DNA of 64,000 nt from Rotaria socialis (Eukaryota > Rotifera > Eurotatoria > Philodinida > Philodinidae): NCBI GenBank assembly GCA_905331475.1, contig CAJNYU010002679.1, positions 371,872 through 435,871 of the forward strand. Direction: 5' to 3'. The notes beneath the pieces were generated by a model. That model ran no database searches, was not told the origin of the DNA, and worked only from the letters and a program-made list of their open reading frames with translations. Both the position numbers and the translations under genes were made by a program. Below, in pieces: positions 35,474 to 48,488 of this stretch (position 1 is its first letter; each line of letters begins with the position of its first letter).

Positions 35474-38335
35474 CTAGAAAAAGTGATTTAAACTTGAACA
35501 TTTGCAATAAAAAACGTCAAAATGGATAATCGTTCAAAAACGTCAATATGATTACTAACCTTTGATACAGCGAAATAATTATTCGTGCACCAATACATGC
35601 ATAGTCTGATAAACTTTAAACGATAGAAACACAGACAAATTCGTAGCTAAATAAAATGATGCTGTACTACTATTTCTACAACTCAACAATGATATTTATT
35701 CTTGACGAAGTGTTTTTTCTAATGTTATTTATATAGTTCTACCAAATAATTTGTTTAATTCATGATTGACATGACTAATTGACTGAAACAAATCGAACAT
35801 GATGAAATGATTCAACACGTTAAAACATTTAGGATAGAAAAATTTTCCGCTCGTGAAATAAGTTCGGATAACAGTATGCTCTTATGTTGTTGTTTTTTTC
35901 TATCGAAGTCTTTAAAAAAAATTACCTATTTAGCAAATTATGTGCGATGAATAGATCAAATAGTAAAGTCAAGTGCAACGAATAAGATAGAATAAAAGTG
36001 CAGGCATTTATTCGATTAAAAAATGCCTAAAAAAAACAAATGAAAGTTTTCTGCCGTCATTTTGTTTTTTCATTCTGTGATATTCAAGCTAACTTGGTCA
36101 TTTTGATATTTTCGTGCTGGAAGTCATTGAATGTAAGTAGGAAAATGTAATCGAACAGCAATAATGGTATATAAATTGCACTGGTAAGCTTTTTGCTTCG
36201 TGTTAATAAATATGAAAGTGATCATACTATCTCTTTCGTCCAGACAACATTCATTTTTATTGGTTGACTAAAGGTGATTAGAAATTCATAGATCGGCCTT
36301 TGCTTGTCAACCAAAAATATTAATCTTTTTAGTTTGTACGTATATTTAAGATAAGAAGTGACATTTTAGAACTACTTTTATTTGTTGTTGATTATAAAAA
36401 TCATCCAAACACAAATCTACCAGTGATCTCCATTAAAGTTCGAGCGAACCTACTAATCCAATTATTACGCAACAGAGTATTCCAAAACTAAATGTTAATC
36501 ACTATTGATTTACCACTTATTGGTTCTTTGCGCGATGCTATGCATGTAGAGTTATCTATTTTTTCGTTGATGAGACTAGCAAGCAGATCAAGTTACAACG
36601 ATATTAAAAGATAAAGATTTGATAAATAATTAATCATGAAACTGTTTCAGAAATTTTATTGACAGTATATTAGAATGAAAAAGTCTTCGGCCGTTTTTAA
36701 AGTCCCGAAAAATATTATATTTTATTTCTACTGATATTTAAAAAAACGAGACTTTACCACAACAATTTTGAATATTATTAGAAAGAAATTTTATACTATG
36801 TTAATATTCAATAGTTAGGCGTTGGTTATTCTTTGAAATTAGACAGTGAACTTTTCATAAGTTGAAGCGCTAAAGAATACTACAAGATTTGTCCCGATAA
36901 ACATATTGAATGATACAATGAGTAGTCATTTCACAATGATAAGTTTGAGAATGAAAGTCTTGTCGAAGAATTTAGAAGAATGTTGGAATTTGGAATTTCT
37001 CAAAAAGATTTTATGCTTTCTTTTATGCCTGAGTAATATAATAAATACATGTGTGTTTCGCAATTATCTGGTAGAACAGTCATAATATTATAATTGATTA
37101 AGAAGCATTTACCGGTTAAACAAGAATTTTACACAGAAAACGTGTATTGAAAATTTAAAAAAAAGCTACTATTAATAAAGAGAAGGTTAACATACGTTGA
37201 ATTGTCACAAGCAGAGAGAATGAGAACAATTAGAGGATATTATAATCTATATAAAACCCGGCAAAAGCATCAAGACTGCTCTGAAATTACTCACCACCAA
37301 GAGCAGAGTTGAACACGTGCTCGAAGCAGTTGAGTTACATAAGCGTATGAAAAAATATGAAGGTTTTATGCCCCCCTCCCCTAGGTATATCCGTGCGAGT
37401 ATGTCAATAATAGATAAGGGGGTTGTAGTAACAAATACAATCATAGGTTCTATTGGCTTGTGGCATTGATATACAGAGAAAGTATCGTGATCAAGGTTCC
37501 AAAATGTAATCTGTACAAACTATAATTCATGATTGAACATTTGGATTTATAATAATTAATATCAAGATTTTGATCGGTTCCATAGAGTATGCGGTTTCTA
37601 ATACTTGACTAGAAAAATAACATAAGCAAGGATTATACTACTACCAATGAAACAAGGCTTGTAAGAATTAGATAAATTCGTTAATATCATGTAGACTAGA
37701 TATTTTTAAATATATCCATGGTAATGTTCTTTAAAACTGATGGAAATCTATTCGCATAAGATCCTAATGTTTAATTCAACAGATTTCGCTAGAATACGAA
37801 TTCGTATCATATTTCTAGGCTCGTCCTATTACGAAACATCCTGATCTTTTGTGTGTTCGATTTTTCTAACATAGATTTTTATGTAAAACGAGTCTCGACG
37901 AGAATATATTTTCTCATGAAAATCAAAAGAGAATCCATCGCACATATTTTTTATACGAATACGTCATAAAAAGATTTAGACAAAGTTCTTACTACAAAAT
38001 CTAGGTGATTGATTCAGAATTCACTATTTTATTCTAACAAGAGTTTTCTAGGGTAGGAAGGACTGGGAAGATTGTTGATCTTATCATACAATTATCATGT
38101 TTTTTTTTCTGTCCTTACAACAGAACACAAGTAAACTAAGTCAATAATGATCAAACCAGAAAAAAACAACATTTTTTTTTTAGTAAACTCAACTATATCT
38201 CTTTCGTTTAGTGACTAAGTAATAAACACTTATTCTCTCATGACTCATATATTTACCTAACACATGATGACTATCCAACTTGTTAGGTTAGATAGTATAT
38301 AAAAAATTGATACTTTGAGAATAAGTGATATAAAA
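35474..38335. other. Intergenic region
   Basis: AT-rich sequence, no coding exon, RNA gene or repeat recognised. A short C/G-rich patch (CCCCCCTCCCCTAGG, near 37370) stands out but has no obvious meaning. Confidence 0.5.
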
Positions 38336-40573
38336 ATGAAGTGTGAATTATGCAATAATGATACTTGGCCAACAGATTCCAGTTCTACAATGTGCACCAC
38401 TTGTAAACAACTGCACCGTTGCGATTTATTTTCCAAAATATTGACTACTTTACTAGACATGTATTCTGCTAACCGAGGATTCGACGTTGTGAAAGACAAA
38501 TGTATACAGTTCAATAGAATCATTAAAAACTACCCATTATTTATATCAACTTTTCCCGCGTTCGATCCCGATGAACATGATACAGATCGTGTGGCTCTTC
38601 ATTATCTTCGAAACTACGTTATATCTGAAGACAATAATACTCTTCAAAAGCATCATCCGATTAAGATCGATACAGCAAATAATAGTTGTATTTACAAAAC
38701 AATCGCTATTCTATGTCGATCAGAAGTTGAAGATGGTGCGAAAGAATTAAGAGTGCGAAATGTAATCGATATGGTGCTCAATGCAGAAGTGTATCATTCA
38801 ACTGATCCCGAATTACATTCTTGTTTACAATGGGGCGAAACATGGAAATATTTTGTATTGGAACAACTTCGTGATAAACCATTGGTTAGCATTGTTTCTC
38901 TTTTTTTGAATCCTTCAATTGTTTAATTAATATTTCTCATCGTTCTTTAGATGAATGGACCGAATGCGGCTTTAACGTTATGTTTACAGAGTCTATCCAA
39001 TATAATTAATATGAGAATTAGATCGGTCTACCCGAAAGTCCCTGGTGGCAGTGATGATCTTCGAAAAAGACTGAATAGGATATTTTCTCCATCCGATATT
39101 CAATCAAATGAAACGACAGTATCATCTATCACTATATTATGGTCGAATATGAAACACATATCATCACATTCGACAAGTTTAATGTGGATGCCAGATTGTG
39201 TTGTACCACTCCTACCAAAGCCAGACGTATGTACACAAGTCATTTTGTTGAAACAAAATTCTACGCATAGTTTTATCTAGTGTTATATAAACGATAAAAT
39301 TGTTTCTCCACAAGCAAATTCACCTACTCTACAAAACCCTACAGGTTTGATTAGCTTTAATTATGTAATAAACCTATTCTGTTTTTGTTTCCGGCAACTT
39401 GTATTTCTTAATTTAGAACGTAGTTTTTATATTCTTTCGTGTTTCTGCCCTATAACTCAAGGTGTACTGAATGAACTTGTGTCGGACTCTGATCAACAGA
39501 AGCATTCAGAAGCCGAAATGAAACAAGAAGATACAAAATTACCTGAATTTCTTTGTCCTAAATGTTCAAAACCATGTAATGATTACCGATTTGATTGGAG
39601 AGCAGTTACCTTATTTCGTCAGAACTTTACTGGCGCACGTTTAACTTATATTCTCATAGATGTAACATCGTCTATGACAGTGAATCTTCTCAATAGCCTA
39701 TTAAACTGGAATAATTCTTTATTACCACGAATAACTCGAACAAAAGAAGCAGTGAAACAATTATTAAAAGAAATAGCAGCAGCAGCAAGTCCATTAGATC
39801 AAGCTATTTTAACAACGTTTGATGATAAACTTAAAAATCCAGCTTTAATTCCTCTATGTAAAGCTTCGGAGATTGCTATAGAATCAAATTTGAAGTGTAT
39901 TGATGCCATTGAATTAAGCCCTCGATCAACACAAACCTATTTTTATTCAGTCCTAAAAGGAATCTATGAAATGTTGGAACGACAACCATTTTTATATATC
40001 GATCTTTATTTATTTTCTGATGGAATTGATACAAGTCCGAAAAAGAATGATAAAGCCTATCAAGCAATTATTCGTGGTTTAAACGAAAAAATTGGTGCTA
40101 AATGTCATTTTATGAATTGTGGTTCAGCATTGGACGGATTTTCAGTAGCAGCTTGGTTAGGCGATGCCGAGGCCGATTTTTCGATGTCAGTTTGTATCGA
40201 ACAAATTAAAACACAGGTCAAAGCTGCTTATAAAAAAGATCATGCAAGAACTATAGATTTAACAACGACAACAACTCGTTTTCGAGGTAGAACGCTTGAT
40301 GTTCCATCACCAACGTTAACTAATTTTATGACAGATGCCGAAGCTGCTTCTCTTCGTGTACCAATTCGAAAAAAGAAAAATGAAGATGAAAATCTGTCAA
40401 TGACTACAGTTTTTCGTCGTTCGGATCCAAATCTAAAAGGCATTACTGATTATTTATCAGTACTTCCGTCGGCAAATCGTTTTCGCTCTTCTAGCGCCAC
40501 GAATATCTCATCGCAAGTTACGAGTGAATACAGGATTGCTACACGTAACTTACAAGCTCGAAAATTGCATTAG
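38336..40573 (+). CDS. Protein with zinc fingers, vertnin/OTU-like region and von Willebrand A domain
   Basis: Four exons, 38336-38884, 38951-39226, 39281-39344 and 39462-40573, give 666 residues. The small third exon (64 nt) is inferred because it alone restores the phase between its neighbours. Order of parts: N-terminal Cys pairs (CELCNNDTW then CTTC); a region around residues 115-275 with NNSCIYKTIAILC and ELRVRNVIDMVLNAEVY, resembling the OTU-like fold of vertnin-type proteins, with Cys at the OTU nucleophile position; a second Cys cluster (CPKCSKPC); then a VWA domain from ~360 with metal-site elements DVTSSM and LFSDGIDTS. The C-terminal ~100 residues are Arg/Ser-rich. VWA domains mediate metal-dependent protein binding. 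Whether the OTU-like part cleaves ubiquitin is unknown, as I cannot place the catalytic His with certainty. Confidence 0.75.
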
Positions 40574-40619
40574 GATCAAACAGTTCAACATATATGAATG
40601 TTAACGTGTTCGTTTTCAA

Positions 40620-40625
40620 AATAAA
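40620..40625 (+). terminator. Polyadenylation signal AATAAA of the VWA gene
   Basis: AATAAA about 47 bp after the TAG stop, followed by a second AATAAA-like motif within 10 bp. Confidence 0.55.
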
Positions 40626-41483
40626 TATAATAAATTTGAATACTGTAGTTATCAAGAGTTTACTTGAAATCCCTGTTGGCTTCCTGCACTGAAATGTCTT
40701 TGATGCATTCATTTTTGGCATGTCTCAAGTCTAAATAACAATTCGTTTGTTTTAGCATCTTAAAACAGCGTTGATTTATTTGTAAAATATTAATTTTTGG
40801 ATCATTTCTAGCTAATTTATTTTTATTAATTACTTCAAAATGATTGCAATCAAAAGTGAACTCGAACATTTGAGTATGATGATCTATCTCACCTAGTGTA
40901 AGAAACCATATTCTTATGAATAATATGAATGAATTTCATTTGCACACTGAAGCAATTTCTACAAACTTTGACGCATTTAAAATATTGCCGATGTTTGTGA
41001 CGTAACTATTTCAATGATATTTCATCCGTATATTATTTCGCTAGAAATGTCTGCGTGAGCGTGAGTGATAGAGACATAGAAAGAAAAAAATAGACTGTTA
41101 AAACACACGCAGACCCACAACGAGCGAGTAGCATCAACAAGGAAATAACAGTTTTCACTTTGCACAATAGCGATAACTAAAAAAAAAGGATAACCATCCA
41201 GATTTGAAAGAATAGAATAAATACACACATGAAAAAAGAATAGAATGTCTCGTTTTCGTTTTTGTTTTCTTCTTAGAGCAACACACACAAGTAATAGTAA
41301 TAAGAATAAGAATGATTAATCATCATTCAAATATGAGTAAAAAACCCCATTGGAAAAACGATATACGACAAATATAAATAACAGTTATATTGAACAAAAA
41401 AATTAAACGGAGAAAGAAGAAGGTAGACCGATGAGTTTAGTATGAGCTTATAAAAAGGAAACACAACGCTTCTAGTCACAATG
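40626..41483. other. Convergent intergenic region
   Basis: No coding exon seen. It separates the 3' ends of the VWA gene (+) and the TANGO1/cTAGE5-like gene (-). Confidence 0.5.
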
Positions 41484-44400
41484 TCATACTTCCTGCGTTG
41501 GTGGTGATGTGATAGATGTTTTAGTCTTTTTCTTAGTACTTTTCTTTGGTTTTTTGGGTTTTACTGCTGTTTGGTCCTCGTCTCCTAAATACGAAAAATT
41601 TAAAATAACATTCGAATATAGATTATGTCAGAAAATAGTTTTACCATTAGGCACAGGCGATACAGCTGATCCATTTAGTTGTGCATCGTAACTAGTCGAA
41701 TTAGGTGTTATATTAGCTGAGTCAACAATTTCAAAACTATTTGCATCACTACCACCTGCACTACCATTCGTGATTAAATGTGAAATAGGTGATAGCATTC
41801 CGTGTGGTCCGCCAACTGACATTGGAAATCGTGGACCCATCATGAATGGATTAGGTGGACCCATAAATGGGGGTGGAAAAAATGGAACACGTGGTGGGCC
41901 GAACATAGGCGGTCCTAAATAATAACAAACAATGATTGTAGATGAAAATAAGCAAAAAATATTGATTCTCACGAATTCTAAGCATTTCAGCTGGACTAGC
42001 AGCCCCCGACTCATTACGTTCATGATCAATCGGTCTAAAGCTTTAAAAAAAAAGAAAAGAAAAGGAAATTTAAAAATTATATATTATTCTTATACTTGTC
42101 CCCTTGTTGATAAGGATGTGGTAGAGGTGGAGAACTACTATTTATTTCTTGTTCATTGGATAATCGACCTGAATTCAATAGAAAATAGGATTATTTCAAT
42201 TTCACCAGTGAATAACATACTAGTATTATTCATATGTTGTGGTATAGGCCTATGCATTGTCTTCTCGAGAGATGACCGTTCACTGTGTGCATATTTAGTT
42301 ATTCTATTTAAAAGAAATCGATGATTTAAAACTAAATAATCATACAATGAAACATACTGTTTTCTTAGACTTTCACATTCTTTTCTAGCTCCATCAAGTT
42401 CTCGTGTCAATCGTTTCACTTCCATCCATTTTTCATGTATTTCATGTTGTAGTTTGCCAGAGTCTTCACTGAATTTACTTTGTTCGATAGTAAGAACTTT
42501 TTGTACATCTTCTAGTTGTTTTCTAAAATTAAAAAAAAAACGTTATTTACTCGTTATTTTTATTTCTTCGAAAGAACAATTTACTGTTTCAGATCTAATT
42601 GTTGTTGCAAAATTCGAACACGTTCTGTATCTGTTCTTGCTTTACGTAATTCAGCGTCGGTTTGTCCCAATTGACGTATATGTAAATGAGCATCTCGTTC
42701 TCGTAATTCTAAAACAACTTTTAATTTTGTTTCAAGTTCTCTACAATGATCTTTCTCTTGATTGAGTAATGCATCAAGTTCTTTAATACGACGAGTTTTC
42801 TCATCGATTTCTATATGTAAATTTCTCATATGTTGATTTGCTTTTTCAATATCATGATTTACATTTGATAAAAGTTCCTGTTGGTCATTTTCATTTGTAT
42901 TTTCTGTAACTGTTGAAAGTAAATTAGTTAGCTCTAAAAAAAAGTACAGAAGAGAAACTTAGAGTTTAGAAAGCTCAAATAAATATGAATGTGACCTGTC
43001 GCTTTTTCTTCATCATCGTCATCATCATTATTAAGCATTTTTTCTCGAATCTGAGCTATAGTTTCATCGCGTTGTTCAAGTAAATCTTTAAGTTGTTTCA
43101 TTTTAATCGCCAATTCATTATTATCAATATCTAATTGATTAGCTTGTTGCTGTGCTTCCTCTAATTGATCTTGTTGAGCAAATTTTTCTTGTTTCAATTG
43201 ACTAATTTCAGATTTAAGTTCATTTATTATTTCTTGTAATTTTTCAAAACGTTCTAACGATAGATCAGTAGATTGTAGTCGAGCTAGAGTTTCACGTTCT
43301 TTTTCTAATTCTTGCTTGTGACGTAGAAGCTAAAAAACAATTTAATATTTCATTTTCTGCTCAAAACTTTAATTTTTATCACAAAAAAATATTTTTTCTC
43401 ATCGATTCTTTTTAACAATGAATATTTAAAACGAGACTCAACGATAGAAATTATCATAATCTAAAATCATGAAGATATGCGGCTGATTGTTACACATCAC
43501 TTAGTATATCAGTCATTGATCTTGACAATAAAACGATGACGAAAACTTTTTATCATGAAAACCAATGAAATGTAACATAAACATATCGTTTACAACGAAT
43601 CAGTTGATGTAAACATAGATGATTCATAATGAACAGTTACGATTATGTAGTCAATTATTCATTAATACTTTTTGACTAAGAGTAATCTCCTGTTTTAGAA
43701 ACGTTCGTTTATTCAATGTTAGCAATTAGCTCTTCCTTGTGTATGAGTAGCGATAAAAATCTACTTGTATTCCGTAAGTCTTATCTGTTCTCCTTGACTT
43801 TCAATGCTATATACACATTTACACCAATAAATCGATTCATCAAATAGAACGTAAAACAAAAATTTGAATAAGTCAAGTGGAAACAGCTTGCTTTTATTTC
43901 CTTTTTTTTCTTCCTATTGCATTTAATTAATGCAGAATATTTCTGTTTGAGAACTGAAAAGATAATAAATTCTTACTTCATCATTCAAAAGTGTGATTGT
44001 TTCTATTTGCTGTTGAGTATCAAATTCATATTTTTGTATTAGACTATCTTTGTAATCAATATCATTCTGTAAGCCATCAGCTTCACTTCGTGCAATTTTC
44101 CATTCGGCATGAAGACGTTCATATTTTTCACGAAGTTCAAACAGTTCTTCATCTGTATCCGATACAGGTATTTTTTTCAATTCATCAATTTGATCAGATA
44201 ATCTAAAAATTAAAAATCAACATCCAAAAAGATAATTTGATTTTCGCGTGTTTTTTACTCTTGATTTTGTTTTTCAAATGTAGCACGTTCAAGTTCAATT
44301 TGATTATTATATTGTTGTAGTTGTTGACAGCGAGCACGAAATGTTTTTTCTTCTTTGCTTTGTTTTAACCGTCTCGTACCCATTGAAAGAAAAAGTAAAC

Positions 44401-47400
44401 TAAATAACAAACACATCGTACATAATGAACCAAACCATATTGTATTCATGATTTTTTCACGATCATTAATACGTCCGAATAATATCGTTTGAATGAATTC
44501 AGGTAACTAAAACCACGAATAAGATTAAAAGCAAATTCAAAACGAAAAAACACTTACAAAGTCAATAAGACGCAATAGTTTATTTTCTATTAATTCCATA
44601 CTGGATTCAAACGATCTAGGTAAATGCCAACAAACTTGACGGTATTTCATTGGTAAGATTTTTTCACTATTATTTGATATTGAATTTGTCTTTAGTGAAT
44701 TATTTGTCTCGTCAACCTATGAAAAATAAAAATTATTTTCAATATTAATTTCAAAGATTTTCGAAAACGAAAATAATGATGTAAGATACAACATGCTTAG
44801 TCTATTTTCTCTACTTTAAAAAAGGATAACATGCTGAGCAGAGATTTAATGAAGGATTGGTCGCGCACAGAACGAAAGAAAAGTATATCTAGATATAACT
44901 TGTGTTTTGTTAAAGATAAGCCACGTGTAGACGCTACGTAGACCTCTTTTTGGAACTTATTATTCTATCGGTTTTGTTTAATCCAATAGAATTAACTTCC
45001 AGTTTTTATTCGCATTTATCCAGATATTGTTTGACATCTATTGAAAATATCTTCTATGTATTCATAGACTGAAAAATTCAACTATAAATTTGTATTCAAG
45101 AAAAACTAAAGAATTTTTTACAAAAATATAAATATTTGGGCGATTATTTATCTATGTCAAATTGCATCAATCATTTTTTTTTCTTTTAGATCAAATTTTT
45201 CATACGAATAATGATGAAAATTTAATTTATTCATAAAGAAGCGAATGAAATTTAAAACTACGGCTTACTTTTGGATCACTATGAATGAGAGGTTCATTCT
45301 GTTCATTTTCGTTATTTATAGTTTCAATAGTACTTCTTAGGGTTTCCATATTTGACTCGGTAGTTGATTCTTTTTCTTCATCTTTAATAATACGTGGTAG
45401 ATGTGGACTGTGATCACTAGCGAAAACCGAAGTAACAGTTGTTTGGCTGTCCTTGCCGTGATCAACAGATAGTTTTTCATTTTCATGTGATTCTTTACTA
45501 AGCTTATTGAGTATTTCTTGTGGATCATGTACATGTACTTGACGCGGAAGATCATCCATATCATTGACTTCCTCAATTTCTTTGTCACTTTCTACTGGAA
45601 TATCATTGTCGATGTTAACATCTGTTGCTGGTTCAACAATAGTTTCAATATCAGGCTCTTGTGGTTTTAATGACAATGATTCCGTTGAATCATCATCTTT
45701 TTCAACAATAGGTTGCGTTGTTGATTCAATCATGGAAATTATTGTTGAGGATTCTGTTAATACAACCTTTGCCGGAACTATCGATTCTACATTGGGACTG
45801 ACTGTTGACGATAGGATCGGTTCACTAGCAGATATAGCTTTAGCTGGAACAGCAGATTCTACATTGGGATTGGCTGTTGACGATATTGTTGGTTCAATAG
45901 TAGATATAACTTTAGCTGGAACTGCGGATTCTACATTGGGATTGACTGTTGACGATATTGTTGGTTCAATGATAGGCATAACGTTTGGTGGCGATTTCAG
46001 TTCGACAGTGGGCCCTTCTGAAAAATAAAAATTAATGAATTGAAAGAGTGCACATTAATCTTACGTGTTTGTGAGTTTTGTTTTGATTCTTGTTGTCTTT
46101 TTTGTTGCTCTTGATGCTGGTGACCTTGACGAAAACGTGCTTGAGCTGCTTGCGCTGCCTGAGCCATGCGTGCTGTTGCCGAACGTAAAATTCTCGCTGT
46201 TGTTGTAGTTGCTGGCGGCGGCGTTGTTGTCTGAACAATTTCTGGAGACTTATTTTCATCAGATAAACTTTTATCTAATTTTATACTAGTTGGCGTTGTC
46301 TGCGTAGTGCTAATAACTTCTGGTTGTTTTTCTAACTGTATTGGCGATGTAGATGGATCCGTTGAATCAATGCTTCGTGTTTTTTCTAAAACTTTTTCTG
46401 TTAGATCTAACGGACTGATATCTTTTTTAGTTTCTGCACTCCGTTGCTGTTCATTTGATAAGCCTAATTTTTCTACCGATTCAGTTACATGTTGCTTTTG
46501 ATCTACTTTTATTGTTGTTGCAAAAGATGGGTCTTGATCTAATGGTTTTGAATTTTGTACTTTATCAGACGCTAGCTTCTGTTGATCTACTGTAATATCG
46601 AGTGACTCAACATTTTTTGTTGCATCCAAAACTGGTTGTTGTTGTTGTTGTCGTGAATTAAGATCTATTGAAGGATTATTTGGTATTGCTTCGGGTGTTG
46701 ATTGCTGTTGATGTGTTGTAGGGTCATGTGAAGCAACTTTTTGTATTTTTTCAGTTGGTTGGTGTTTTGCAGTGGAGTCTAGTGGAGAATCGTTCGATAC
46801 TGGTTCTGTTCTAGTTGATGCAACGTCAGGCGAAGCAATAGCTTGTATTTTATCCGTTGCTTGCTGTTGTTTTGTAGTTGAACTCGAGGGCGGATCGTTC
46901 TGGACTGGCTCGGTTCTAGTTGGTACAGCGTCAGGTGAACCAATAGCTTGTACTTTATCCGTTGCTTGTTTTATAGTTGAACTCGAGGGCGGATCGTTAT
47001 GTACTGGTTCTGTTCTAGTTGGTTCAACATCAGGCGAACCAAAATATTGTATTTTATCGGATGCTTCTTGTTGTTTTGAAGTAGATTTNTTGTAGTTGAG
47101 CTCGATGGGGGATCATTTTGAACTGGTTCTGCTCTAGTTGGTGCAGCGTCAAGCGAAGCAATAGCTTGTATTTTATCCGTTGCTTGTTGTTGTTTTGTAG
47201 TTGAACTCGATGGGGGATCATTTTGTACTGGTTCTGTTCTAGTTGGTTCAAGATCGGGCGAACCAACATTGTGTTTTGTATCGGATGGTTCTTGTTGTTG
47301 TCGATCTGCTTTATTCGTGGACGAATCGACACTTTTTATTGTATCAGATGGTTTTTCTTTTAAATTAAGGTCCAATGAACGGTCATTTGGTATTGCTTCC

Positions 47401-48488
47401 GGTACTGGTTTAATATCGAGTGTATCGACATTTTTGATTGTATCAGACTTCAGTTGTTGTGATTGATCTGATTTTAATGGTGTTGCAGTAGAAGTATTAG
47501 CATCTAGCAATTCATTATCTTGTAATTTATAGTTGGTAATTATATTGGGAGGCTGTTGTTGGTTAGAAGAAGGTGGAATATGATTATTTGCAGGTTTCAC
47601 TGCTTGAACTGTCTCTGTTGGCTGGTGAAGTGGTGCTAATGGTATAGTTTCGCTAGAATCAGATAAAACATTTTCTTTCGTCACTTTTTCTTGGACGATA
47701 TCTGCTGGTTTCTGTTCATTGGATGGTACTTGTACTCGAGATATAATTTTATCAGAAGTTTGTTTCAAATTCAATTCAGCATCTGAAGTTTTGGTGTGTA
47801 TCAATGTATCACTTGTTGGAGATGCTTCTGTCAATGATAGTCCATCACTAGTTTGTTCTTGTCGTTGATTTGATGTTTGTATAGGTGTAGGAGAAGATCT
47901 AGTTTCGTTTATAGTGCGTAATGGTACTTGAACATCTTCTTTTAGTAAATTCTGCGATGGTGTCTTATTAATAGTATCTATAGCATGAGGAGATTCATAT
48001 TGATGTTGCGATTCACTTAAATAGTCTTTTTCCAATGCTGAATTCAACTTATTGATATCTTTGATGAAAACAAAAAGGAATTTCTTATATCAAAATACAA
48101 AGGAAAATTTCTTACATTCTTCTTCATTTTCAGAAGCATCATCCTCATTATCTTGATGAACTGATTGGCGTAGATTATGTTTAGCTAAAAGGCGAGCGTC
48201 TATGGTATCTTGCAAACTTTCGTCATCATTCAGTTGTTGAAAGTTATTGTTTTGAATAGTCGAAGTTTCTATAATCGCATAAGATTTGCATCGAAAAAAA
48301 AAGAAACATGAATTAACACACTACAGACCTATATATTTACTAAGAGGTTCAACATTAATAGCTGATTGAGAATATTTTGTTGTTACAGGATCTATTTGAC
48401 TATGGTGTTCATGACCACGAGTATTATAAATAAGAAACGAGAAAAAAATGAATAGACATGATTGTATCAATGTATCGCATAGCATCAT
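41484..48488 (-). CDS. MIA3-like: TANGO1/cTAGE5 (MIA3/MIA2)-like ER exit-site receptor
   Basis: Fifteen exons (-), e.g. 48341-48488, 48116-48268, 46065-48058, 45269-46017, 44558-44716, 44259-44506, 43977-44202, 42996-43329, 42585-42933, 42358-42522, 41645-41914 and 41484-41584; about 1,700 residues. Order: signal peptide (LFIFFSFLIYNTRG); ~1,000-residue luminal region, Ser/Thr/Gln-rich with two repeat arrays; a membrane span near 44400-44450 (SLCTMCLLFSLLFLSMG); cytosolic coiled coils from 44380 to 42360 (e.g. RHKQELEKERETLARLQ); then a proline-rich segment (GPPMFGPPRVPFFPPPF) of the kind that binds Sec23 in this family; and a Lys-rich tail. Family members load bulky cargo such as collagen into COPII carriers. 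The luminal SH3 of true TANGO1 is not visible, so the product may be closer to cTAGE5/TALI. The first coding exon begins at an acceptor, implying a 5' UTR intron. One frame break lies at 47089. Confidence 0.82.
45752..45967 (-). repeat. Three tandem 72-bp repeats (24 residues each) in the luminal region
   Basis: In-frame copies of a 24-residue unit beginning EPTISSTVNPNVESAVPAK; the third copy differs most (EPILSSTVSPNVESIVPAK). Both reading directions are open here because of the biased composition, but only the minus frame joins the gene. Confidence 0.85.
46780..47320 (-). repeat. About five tandem ~105-bp repeats (35 residues each) in the luminal region
   Basis: Unit of about 35 residues containing TRTEPVQNDPPSSSTTKQQQ and ATDKIQAIASPD. 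Copies start near 46800, 46905, 47003, 47121 and 47226 on the + strand. Spacing is 105, 98-99, 118 and 105 bp; the long interval contains the N. Tandem arrays like this vary in copy number and are prone to assembly collapse. Confidence 0.85.
47089..47089. other. Ambiguous base N with a frame break in the TANGO1-like gene
   Basis: The open frame from 48047 down to this point does not continue; below it the same repeat unit resumes in another frame. The exon as drawn (1,994 nt) is one base short of a multiple of three. The N sits in a run of A on the coding strand inside the repeat array, so a base-call or assembly error is more likely than a mutation. Confidence 0.8.

Noticed and set aside
41932-42324. 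Plus-strand open frame over the 3' exons of the TANGO1-like gene
   Set aside because: Antisense to a chain of phase-matched coding exons; its translation has no recognisable features.
45564-47466. Long open frames on the + strand across the TANGO1-like luminal exons
   Set aside because: They are antisense shadows of the Ser/Thr/Gln-biased repeats; only the minus frames join through splice sites to the signal peptide and membrane span.
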